64,000 bases of DNA from an uncultured Collinsella sp. (GTDB lineage Bacteria; Actinomycetota; Coriobacteriia; Coriobacteriales; Coriobacteriaceae), in assembly GCA_900541045.1 (NCBI GenBank), contig UQID01000006.1, positions 1 through 64,000 of the forward strand, in the 5' to 3' direction. The position numbers and the translations under genes were made by a program. Below the pieces are notes generated by a model that saw only the letters and a program-made list of their open reading frames with translations, did no database searches and was not told the DNA's origin. Each line of letters begins with the position of its first letter. The first letter of the stretch is position 1. Of the stretch, positions 36,221-43,420 are shown in pieces.

Positions 36221-37639
36221 CTAGAAGATCTGGCGCAGGTCTCCGCGGCCGAGGGCTTCGTCGAAGAGGTGCTTGAACACCACGCTGCCGTGCAGGCCAT
36301 CGTGCTCAAACTCGTTGGTCACCCAGGCATGCGAGTTGCCAATGCGGCTGAGCGTATCGAGCTGCAGGCCCGAATCGACGTACATGTCGTCGAAGTACAC
36401 CGCGGCCTGGAGCGGCACCTCATTACAGGCCAGGCGCTGCGGGTCGTAGATCTTGTCCCAGCTGGTGTCTTCCATCAGCAGATCCATGGCGAGCTTGAAG
36501 GGCTTGAGCTCGGGCATCTTCTCAAACATCCACGGGAACATAGCCTCACTGGTAAACATGAGCGGGCGCGTGAGCGTGTCGAACTCGGCGCGATGGGCCT
36601 TTTCCTCGGCTGCAGCCCAGTGAATGGGCATCGTGTCGCCGTCGGCGTAGATGAACTCCTGCAGCGTCCAGTACAGCGGGTTTGTACGCGTGTTGGTGCG
36701 CTCGAAGGCGTGCATTAAAAAGCTGTCGGATACCGAGGAACCGCAGCTCAACGTACCGTCGCCATCAACAAACGCGTGGTCGATAATCCAGTGCATGCGC
36801 TCAAAGCTCGGCTTCATGCCAAAGTCGCTGCCCATGAGCTGCAGGCGCTCGACCGTCATCGGCGAGCCGTCGGGCAGTGCGGGCTTTTGCTCCTCGAGGG
36901 CATCTGCCAGGGCCGCCACGCGTTCGACGTCGGCGGGGTAGCGGTCATAATACTGCTGGGTCTTGGCCGCCATGCGCGGGAAGGTGTGCGCGTAGACCTC
37001 GCTGGCGCTCGCCGGCACGTGCGGAATGCCGCCGCAGGTAAAGCTTGCCGTTATGCCCTCGGGGAAAAGCGATAGATAGCTCAACGTCAAAAAGCCGCCG
37101 TAGCTCTGCCCGAGTGTGACCCAGGGCTTGCCGCCAAAGCCCACCAGGCGCAGGTACTCAAAATCGCGCACGATGGAACTGGCGAGGTGGCGCTTGAGAA
37201 AGTCCGCCTGCGAGCGTGCGGCATCGGCTCCTGCTGCCTCGGCGCGATCGCCCAGAGCCGCGATCGTACGCCCGTCTACGCAGCTGCTGCGCCCGGTACC
37301 GCGCTGGTCGGGCAGCACGACGCGGAAATGCTTGACGGCCTCCTCGATCCAGCCATCGCTTGTGGGCGACAGCGGACGCGGGCTCTCGCCGCCGGGGCCG
37401 CCCTGCAAAAAGAGGAGGAGCGGCAAGTCGTCGTTAATGCGGTCGGGCGCGCAAACCACGCGGTAGAAGAGCTTGATGCTTTCGGGTGCACCGGCGATGG
37501 GCGCCGGCATTGCGCCGCGGCGCATGGTACTGCCGACGGCCAAAAGCATGGGCTCCAGGCCGCGCCAGTCGAGGGGGACGTCGATGCTGTGGTCCTCGAC
37601 GTAGAGGCCGGGGACGTGGTACGAAGTGATGAGCGCCAT
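36221..37639 (-). CDS. Alpha/beta hydrolase, proline iminopeptidase-like (S33)
   Basis: A 472-residue serine hydrolase. LLLFLQGGPGGESPRP is the oxyanion-hole motif of prolyl aminopeptidases, DQRGTGRSS follows, and the nucleophile elbow is GQSYGG; the His is probably in HDGLHGSV near the end. The length matches large S33 peptidases that release N-terminal proline. It sits between proB and proA on the opposite strand, which suggests a shared link to proline. The ATG at 37639 follows GGAAG. Confidence 0.85.
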   Translation of the reverse strand: MALITSYHVPGLYVEDHSIDVPLDWRGLEPMLLAVGSTMRRGAMPAPIAGAPESIKLFYRVVCAPDRINDDLPLLLFLQGGPGGESPRPLSPTSDGWIEEAVKHFRVVLPDQRGTGRSSCVDGRTIAALGDRAEAAGADAARSQADFLKRHLASSIVRDFEYLRLVGFGGKPWVTLGQSYGGFLTLSYLSLFPEGITASFTCGGIPHVPASASEVYAHTFPRMAAKTQQYYDRYPADVERVAALADALEEQKPALPDGSPMTVERLQLMGSDFGMKPSFERMHWIIDHAFVDGDGTLSCGSSVSDSFLMHAFERTNTRTNPLYWTLQEFIYADGDTMPIHWAAAEEKAHRAEFDTLTRPLMFTSEAMFPWMFEKMPELKPFKLAMDLLMEDTSWDKIYDPQRLACNEVPLQAAVYFDDMYVDSGLQLDTLSRIGNSHAWVTNEFEHDGLHGSVVFKHLFDEALGRGDLRQIF

Positions 37640-37752
37640 GTGATGCTTCCATTCGTTGCGGTGTTTCGGGTTGACCAATTCTACCGCCGTCTGCGAGGAT
37701 GCGTGCAAATCGGCTACCATGGTTGGCAAACATCTAAGAGAAAGGGCCGTTC

Positions 37753-39039
37753 ATGTCGGTCGATATAGCCACCTACGTTCACGATCTTGCCGTTGAGGCC
37801 AAAGCCGCTTCGGGCGCGCTTGCCACGGCGAGCGATGTCCAGCGCCAGGAGGCCGTGCGCGCCATGGCCGCGGCGCTGCGCGACGGCGTCGATTCCATCG
37901 TTGCCGCCAATGAGCTCGATATGTCCGCGGCGCGTGATGCGGGCACCTCGGCGGGGCTTCTCGACCGTCTGCTGCTGACGCCCGAGCGCGTCGAGGGCAT
38001 GGCCGCCGGCCTGGAGAAGCTCGCTGAGCTGCCCGATCCTGTCGGCCGCGTACTAGACCACCGCGTGCTTGCAAGCGGTGTGGATCTGACCCGCGTGAGC
38101 GTGCCGCTGGGCTTGGTCGCCATGGTGTATGAGGCGCGTCCCAACGTGACGGCCGATGCTGCGGGCATCTGCATCCGCACTGGCAACGCCTGCATTCTGC
38201 GCGGCGGTTCGCTGGCCTATCACTCGTGCACCATGATCGCCGAGCTGCTGGCCGATGCGCTCGAGGCCAAGGGCTTCCCGCGCGAGGCCGTGTCGATGAT
38301 CGAGTCCACCGACCGCGAGGCCACTGGCGAGCTCATGAAGCTCCGCGGTATCGTCGATGTGCTCATTCCGCGCGGCGGTGCAGGGCTGATTCAGCGCTGC
38401 GTGCGCGAGTCGCTCGTGCCGGTGATCGAGACGGGTACGGGCAACTGCCACATCTACGTGCATGAATCCGCCGACTTTGACAAGGCACTCAACATTATCG
38501 TTAATGCCAAGACCCAGCGCGTAGGCGTGTGCAATGCCGCCGAGTCGCTGCTGGTCGACCGCGCCGTGGCAGATTCGTTTTTGCCGGCGGTCGTGGCCGT
38601 GTTGCATGACCACGGCGTGTTCATTCACGGCGACGAGGCAACCTGCGCCGCATGCGCCGATGCCGGGCTTGCCGAGGGTGATGACTACGTCGCCGCAACC
38701 GAGGAGGACTGGGGACGCGAGTATCTGGCACTCGAGATGAGCGTGAAGGTCGTGGCAAACGAGGACGAGGCCATCGCACACATCAACCGCTACGGCACGA
38801 TGCACTCCGAGGCCATCGTTGCCGAGGACACGGATGCTTGCGAGCGCTTCCTGGATGCGGTCGATGCCTCGGCCGTGTACGCCAACGCCAGCACGCGCTT
38901 CACCGACGGCGGCGAGTTTGGACTGGGTGCCGAGATCGGCATCTCGACCCAAAAGCTCCACGCCCGCGGCCCCTTTGCCGCCGAGGCCCTCACCACCTAC
39001 AAATACAAGCTCCGCGGCACCGGTCAGGTTCGCCCCTAA
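37753..39039 (+). CDS. proA: Gamma-glutamyl phosphate reductase
   Basis: A 428-residue NADPH-dependent enzyme, the second step of proline synthesis. YEARPNVTADAAGICIRTGN is the cofactor region, the catalytic Cys is in RVGVCNAAESLLVD, and the C-terminus has FTDGGEFGLGAEIGISTQKLHARGP (only partly quoted in family signatures). It is divergent from the S33 hydrolase with 113 bases between the starts, so a shared control region is possible. Confidence 0.95.
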   Translation: MSVDIATYVHDLAVEAKAASGALATASDVQRQEAVRAMAAALRDGVDSIVAANELDMSAARDAGTSAGLLDRLLLTPERVEGMAAGLEKLAELPDPVGRVLDHRVLASGVDLTRVSVPLGLVAMVYEARPNVTADAAGICIRTGNACILRGGSLAYHSCTMIAELLADALEAKGFPREAVSMIESTDREATGELMKLRGIVDVLIPRGGAGLIQRCVRESLVPVIETGTGNCHIYVHESADFDKALNIIVNAKTQRVGVCNAAESLLVDRAVADSFLPAVVAVLHDHGVFIHGDEATCAACADAGLAEGDDYVAATEEDWGREYLALEMSVKVVANEDEAIAHINRYGTMHSEAIVAEDTDACERFLDAVDASAVYANASTRFTDGGEFGLGAEIGISTQKLHARGPFAAEALTTYKYKLRGTGQVRP

Positions 39040-39053
39040 ACCTCTCGCAAACG

Positions 39054-39094
39054 AAAAACCACCACAAAGGTGCCTGTCCCCTTTGTGGTGGTTA
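39054..39094. repeat. Family A palindromic repeat (copy 5)
   Basis: AAAAACCACCACAAAGG, centre TGCCTGTCC, CCTTTGTGGTGGTT. It lies 15 bases after proA and before the convergent HD gene, in a terminator position. Confidence 0.88.
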
Positions 39095-39110
39095 TAGGTG
39101 GCGTGGGCGG

Positions 39111-39710
39111 TTAGGCCTGGAAGGTGTCGCGGTCGGGGGCGAAGGACTGCATTGCTGCGATGGTGCGGTCGAAGAGCTCGGGGAGCTCCCAGCCCAGCAT
39201 CTCGGCGCCCTGCGAAATCACGTCGCGCGAGCAGCCGGCGGCAAAGCGCTTGTCCTTGAACTTTTTCTTGAGCGACTTAGTCGTAAAGTCCATGACGCTC
39301 TTGCTCGGACGCATGATCACGGCAGCACCGATCAGGCCGGTGAGCTCGTCGCAGGCAAACAGGATCTTTTCCATCTGCAGCTCGGGCTTGGGCAGCGAAG
39401 AGTTGAAATCGGACGTGTGCGTCTGGATGGCGCGGATGAGCTCGGGCGATGCGCCCTCGCCCTCCAGAATCTCGGCAGCATAGATGGTGTGGTTCATGGG
39501 GTCGTCCTCATGTTCCTCCCAATCCAGGTCGTGTAGCAGGCCGACGACGCCCCAAAACTCCTCGTTCTCGGGGTCGAACTCGCGCGCAAAGTAGCGCATG
39601 GTGCCCTCGACCGTTTCGCCGTGGGTGATATGGAACGGGTCTTTGTTGTGCTCGTTGAGCAATTCGAACGCACGGTCGCGGGTGATTCCGGCGGAAAGCA
39701 GCTCTGCCAT
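39111..39710 (-). CDS. HD-domain hydrolase
   Basis: A 199-residue HD protein. THGETVEGTMRYFA provides the first His, VGLLHDLDWEEHEDDP the HD pair, and NHTIYAAEIL a further His. This fits small HD phosphohydrolases that act on nucleotides; the substrate is unknown. It is flanked on both sides by family A repeats. Confidence 0.85.
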   Translation of the reverse strand: MAELLSAGITRDRAFELLNEHNKDPFHITHGETVEGTMRYFAREFDPENEEFWGVVGLLHDLDWEEHEDDPMNHTIYAAEILEGEGASPELIRAIQTHTSDFNSSLPKPELQMEKILFACDELTGLIGAAVIMRPSKSVMDFTTKSLKKKFKDKRFAAGCSRDVISQGAEMLGWELPELFDRTIAAMQSFAPDRDTFQA

Positions 39711-39772
39711 AAAAGACTCCTTGTGTTCGTAGGTATCGCTAAGAATGAATACTACTAGAACGACTAGAACGA

Positions 39773-39814
39773 AAAAACCACCACAAAGGTGCCTGTCCCC
39801 TTTGTGGTGGTTTT
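39773..39814. repeat. Family A palindromic repeat (copy 6)
   Basis: AAAAACCACCACAAAGG, centre TGCCTGTCC, CCTTTGTGGTGGTTTT. It stands between the HD gene start and the CarD gene stop, where it can terminate carD on the minus strand. Confidence 0.88.
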
Positions 39815-39826
39815 GGCGTGGGCAGG

Positions 39827-40312
39827 TTAGTTGAGGGCGGCTTGGGCTAGGCGGGCTTCGGCGGCCTCTTCGGTGACGCCCAGGGCCACGGCGAACTCCT
39901 CGATGGAGCGGCGCTTGGCTTCCTTGAGTACGCGCATGTAGTAGGAGCTGGGCTTTTTATCTGCTTCCTCGGCCTGGCGAATACGGTGCATCATGGTTTT
40001 TGCCACGCGAACCGTCTCGGGCGCGCCCAGCTTGAGCTGCTGCTTAAAGTGCGTCTCCTCGAGCGAGCTATTGCGCTCGGTAAAGGTGTCGCACTCCAGC
40101 TCATCGTAGTGGCTCAGCAGGTGCTCTGCATCTTGCTGGGAGATAGCGGCATGCAGACGGTCGGCCTGCGCCACGGGGTACATGAGAATCGTCTGCGCAT
40201 GTCCCTGCTTGGTCTCGAGCAACAACATGGGCTGCGGTGTGTCGTCCCTAAAGCCGACGACGGTGCAGACTCCCTGACCCGGATGAATGACGTGTTGACC
40301 GATTGAGAACAT
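39827..40312 (-). CDS. carD: CarD-family RNA polymerase-binding regulator
   Basis: A 161-residue protein. The N-terminal FSIGQHVIHPGQGVCTVVGF is the Tudor-like RNA-polymerase-interacting domain shared with TRCF, and the helical C-terminus is the DNA-binding part. In actinobacteria CarD stabilises open complexes at rRNA promoters. The start is preceded by TTGGAGG, and the long AT-rich region upstream suggests a strong or regulated promoter. Confidence 0.88.
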   Translation of the reverse strand: MFSIGQHVIHPGQGVCTVVGFRDDTPQPMLLLETKQGHAQTILMYPVAQADRLHAAISQQDAEHLLSHYDELECDTFTERNSSLEETHFKQQLKLGAPETVRVAKTMMHRIRQAEEADKKPSSYYMRVLKEAKRRSIEEFAVALGVTEEAAEARLAQAALN

Positions 40313-40654
40313 GCTACCTCCAACTTATACGAATTTACGTATGTTAAGAATACCACGTTGACGTGCGCAAACCATCACTTTATGCAGGAAAAGCACACAA
40401 CTCCGATAGGTAAGAGTATTCGATAAATAGAACGACTTATTCATACGTTTATGCATTTCTAGAACGTGTATAAACAGCAGGCAAACCGCCAACTTTGTAC
40501 CGCCGCGCAAGAGCGGTAGTCATTTTTGTGCATATGCAATATCTATTAGCTTTACCCTGCGACAGTAGTTACCGCTTGTGATAGAGTGCTACAAACTCTG
40601 GCTTTTGCCCTACGAGTGACCAAGAGCTCGGGGGCTTTAACACAAGGAGGATCT
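40313..40654. other. AT-rich divergent promoter region of carD and argS
   Basis: No gene. The region is much richer in A+T than its surroundings, as expected for two promoters. A hairpin ACCGC-GCGGT followed by ATTTTT (about 40500-40529) looks like a terminator or leader structure in the argS direction. Confidence 0.45.
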
Positions 40655-42508
40655 ATGCCCGAGAAGATTGAAGAGCTGGTACGCGCTGCGCTTGCTGCGG
40701 CCCAGGAGGCCGGCGACCTTTCCGCATTTGAACTTGACGATTGCGCTATCGAGCGACCGGCTGATACTTCTCATGGCGAGTGGACCTCCACCATGGCCCT
40801 GAAGTCCGCCAAGCTGGCTCACTGCGCCCCGCGCAAGATCGCCGAGGCCGTCGTTGCCCATATGCCCGAGGATCCCGCGATCGAGAAGGTTGAGATCGCC
40901 GGCCCTGGCTTCATCAACTTCTACCTCTCCGTCGCCGTCAAGAACGCCATCTTTGGCGAGGCCCGCGAGAAGGGTATGGACTTCGCTAAGTCCAACGTCG
41001 GTGGCGGCCTGAAGACTCAGGTCGAGTTCGTCTCCGCCAACCCCGTCGGCCCCATGCACATCGGTCATGGCCGCTGGGCCGCTCTGGGCGACTCCCTTTG
41101 CCGTGTGATGGACCACGCCGGTTACGACATCCAGCGTGAGTTCTACATCAACGACCACGGCTCTCAGATGAACACCTTCGGTAACTCCATCAGCACGCGC
41201 TATATGCAGCTTGCCGACATCATCGCCAAGCAGGGCGTGGATATCGACGAGGCTCACAAGCTTCTGATCGCCGACCGCGACGCCTTTGTTGCCGACGAGA
41301 GCGACGAGCATCCCGAGACCCATCCGTATCAGGACAACTTTGCCGAGACTCTGGGCAAGGACTCCTACGGCGGCGACTACATCATCGACGAGGCTGCCGA
41401 GTTCTGGCGCACCGACGGCGATAAGTGGGTCAACGCCGATCCGCAGGAGCGCATGGAGAGCTTCCGCGAGCGCGGCTACGTAAAGATGGTCGACAACATG
41501 CGCGACCTTTGCCACGCCGTCAACTGCGACTTTGATCGCTGGTTCTCCGAGCGCTCTCTGTACGTGAAGGACACCGAGGGCGAGACCGCCGGCACCTCCG
41601 CCGTCGACCGCGCTTTTGAGAAGCTCGACAAGATGGGCTACCTCTACACCAAGGACGGTGCCCTGTGGTTCCGCTCCACCGACCTGGGCGACGACAAGGA
41701 CCGCGTCCTGATCAAGTCCGATGGCGAGTACACCTACTTCGCCTCCGACGTTGCCTATCACTGGGATAAGTTCCAGCGCGTCGACCACGTCATCGACATC
41801 TGGGGCGCCGACCACCACGGCTACATCGAGCGCGTCCGCTGCGTCTGTGACGCTCTTGGCTATCCCGGCAAGTTTGAGGTTCTGCTGGGCCAGCTCGTCA
41901 ACCTGCTGCGCAACGGCAAGCCCGTCCGTATGTCCAAGCGCAAGGGCACCATGGTGACCCTGCAGGAACTCGTCGACGAGGTCGGCTCTGACGCCGCCCG
42001 CTACACGCTCATCTCCAAGAGCTCCAACCAGATGGTCGACTTCGACATTGAGGCCGTCAAGAAGCGCGACAACTCCAACCCGGTGTACTACGTGCAGTAC
42101 GCTCACGCTCGCGTGTGCTCCATCCTGCGCCGTGCCGCCGACGTTACCGCCGAGCAGGCCGCCGAGATGGGCATGAAGGCCGTCGCCGAGAAGGCTATTG
42201 GCGAGAACGTCGATTACTCGCTGCTGACCGACCCGACCGAGCTTGCCCTTTCGCGTAAGCTCAACGAGCTCACCGACCTCATCGGTAGCTGCGCTCGCGA
42301 TCGCGCCCCGTTCCGCCTGACTCACTTTGCCGAGGAGCTCGCCGGCGACTTCCACAGCTTCTACGCCGCCTGCCAGGTCCTTCCGAGCGAGGGTCGTCCC
42401 GTCGACCCTGAGCTCTCGCGCGCCCGTTTGGCCGCCTGCGACGCCGTCCGTGTGACGCTCGCCCTGGTGCTTACCCTCGTTGGCGTTTCTGCCCCCGAGC
42501 AGATGTAA
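40655..42508 (+). CDS. argS: Arginyl-tRNA synthetase
   Basis: A 617-residue class I synthetase charging tRNA-Arg. It has the N-terminal Arg-S domain, GPMHIGHGRWAALGD (HIGH motif, about 134), a VRMSKRKGTMVTL loop (about 424) and the C-terminal DALR anticodon-binding domain. The ATG at 40655 follows AAGGAGG. Codon use is strongly biased, as for a highly expressed gene. Confidence 0.97.
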   Translation: MPEKIEELVRAALAAAQEAGDLSAFELDDCAIERPADTSHGEWTSTMALKSAKLAHCAPRKIAEAVVAHMPEDPAIEKVEIAGPGFINFYLSVAVKNAIFGEAREKGMDFAKSNVGGGLKTQVEFVSANPVGPMHIGHGRWAALGDSLCRVMDHAGYDIQREFYINDHGSQMNTFGNSISTRYMQLADIIAKQGVDIDEAHKLLIADRDAFVADESDEHPETHPYQDNFAETLGKDSYGGDYIIDEAAEFWRTDGDKWVNADPQERMESFRERGYVKMVDNMRDLCHAVNCDFDRWFSERSLYVKDTEGETAGTSAVDRAFEKLDKMGYLYTKDGALWFRSTDLGDDKDRVLIKSDGEYTYFASDVAYHWDKFQRVDHVIDIWGADHHGYIERVRCVCDALGYPGKFEVLLGQLVNLLRNGKPVRMSKRKGTMVTLQELVDEVGSDAARYTLISKSSNQMVDFDIEAVKKRDNSNPVYYVQYAHARVCSILRRAADVTAEQAAEMGMKAVAEKAIGENVDYSLLTDPTELALSRKLNELTDLIGSCARDRAPFRLTHFAEELAGDFHSFYAACQVLPSEGRPVDPELSRARLAACDAVRVTLALVLTLVGVSAPEQM

Positions 42509-42552
42509 GCGCTGGTCGTTTGACTGCGTTGGTTTGGCTTGACTGAGCCTCG

Positions 42553-42588
42553 AAAGCCCGATCTCCCATGCGGAGGTCGGGCTTTTTG
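42553..42588 (+). terminator. argS terminator
   Basis: AAAGCCCGATCTCC and GGAGGTCGGGCTTTTT form a strong hairpin with a T-run, 45 bases after the argS stop codon. Confidence 0.88.
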
Positions 42589-42644
42589 CGTTTAGCGAGA
42601 CAATTTGGCTTGCTGGAAAATGTTACCAAATCGCAACTATACCG

Positions 42645-42772
42645 GTTTACTACGATGAATCGAGGGATTCCAATCACACGGGCTTTTCACCGAAAAGTGC
42701 AAGCCATCTAGCTGGGGTTTTATTTTTTCGGTTTTTGGCGTGGTCGTGGTTGAGCGATTCATCGTAGTAAAC
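42645..42772. repeat. Covarying-arm element (family F, copy 2, reverse orientation)
   Basis: Perfect 18-base terminal inverted repeats GTTTACTACGATGAATCG (42645-42662) and complement (42755-42772). The reverse complement of the interior has ACCACGCCAAAAACCG, TAAAACCCCAG and GCTTGCACTTTTCGG, which align with the core of the 42870 copy. No reading frame is conserved. Confidence 0.72.
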
Positions 42773-42790
42773 AGCCATAGTTTTGAAAAT

Positions 42791-42823
42791 GACCCTAGGG
42801 GACGGAGGAAAACGGATCATTTT
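42791..42823. repeat. Family B repeat (copy 3, single arm)
   Basis: GGGGACGGAGGAAAACGGAT then CATTTTTGTCC: one arm of the 27640 palindrome, between two family F elements. Confidence 0.75.
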
Positions 42824-42869
42824 TGTCCCGTGGAGGAGCGGTGGGATACCTTCTGCCAAGAATCGGGGG

Positions 42870-42999
42870 CATCTACTACGTTTAAGTGCGCACCCCGAAC
42901 CACGCCGAAAATCGCAATATTAAAACCGCAGGTAGCAGGTCTGCGACTTTCGAAAAATAGTGAGTATGGTCAGGGGTGCGGGGGCAAACGTAGTAGATG
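42870..42999. repeat. Covarying-arm element (family F, copy 3)
   Basis: Arms CATCTACTACGTTT (42870-42883) and complement (42986-42999), with an inner stem CGCACCCC/GGGGTGCG. The core is ACCACGCCGAAAATCG, then TAAAACCGCAGGT at 42921, then TCTGCGACTTTCG. It is 130 bases long, with no reading frame of note. Confidence 0.75.
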
Positions 43000-43245
43000 G
43001 GCGCGATTCGTGGCACATTGATCTTGGGGCCGATGCCCTTGTCCCTTAGCTGTTCCGTTTTCTCGATGCTTGAGGCTTGATCTGCCTTCTTCTTATGAGT
43101 TGCGGTGGAATGGTTCCTGCTTGAGAGGTGCCGGCCGGGATTTGGGAACTATTTCACCGCAGTTTATGATGTGGCGATGGTGTACGCCGGAACTTTGTAA
43201 AGAGCATCCCTTTTGACTAGTCGTTTAAGAACGTCCCCGATGACT
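43000..43245. repeat. Repeat-rich gap before rho (families E and C)
   Basis: No gene. 43100-43117 and 43144-43161 form a hairpin related to 16652-16714; two differences between the arms are G-U compatible, so pairing is kept. 43217-43245 is an exact copy of the family C repeat at 23240. Confidence 0.65.
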
Positions 43246-43248
43246 AAG

Positions 43249-43276
43249 TTGCAGGTGGTTGCGGTTGTGTTACACT
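43249..43276 (+). promoter_or_regulatory. Probable rho promoter
   Basis: TTGCAG (43249-43254), a 16-base spacer, TACACT (43271-43276). This leaves an untranslated leader of about 140 bases before the rho start, a place where Rho commonly controls its own synthesis. Confidence 0.5.
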
Positions 43277-43420
43277 AACGCTGCGTATATAACGCAATCA
43301 TCTCTATACAGATCAATGATGTCCGTCGGTATTTGACGGAGCTAGACTGTTTAGCCGCCCTGAAGGTTTATGCAGGGAGCATGTGATCACAGGGCTTGAA
43401 AAGAAAGTTGAGCAAACACT

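Noticed and set aside
40637..42355. A 572-codon open frame antisense to argS
   Set aside because: Mirror frame of a highly biased gene; no family resemblance and no ribosome site.
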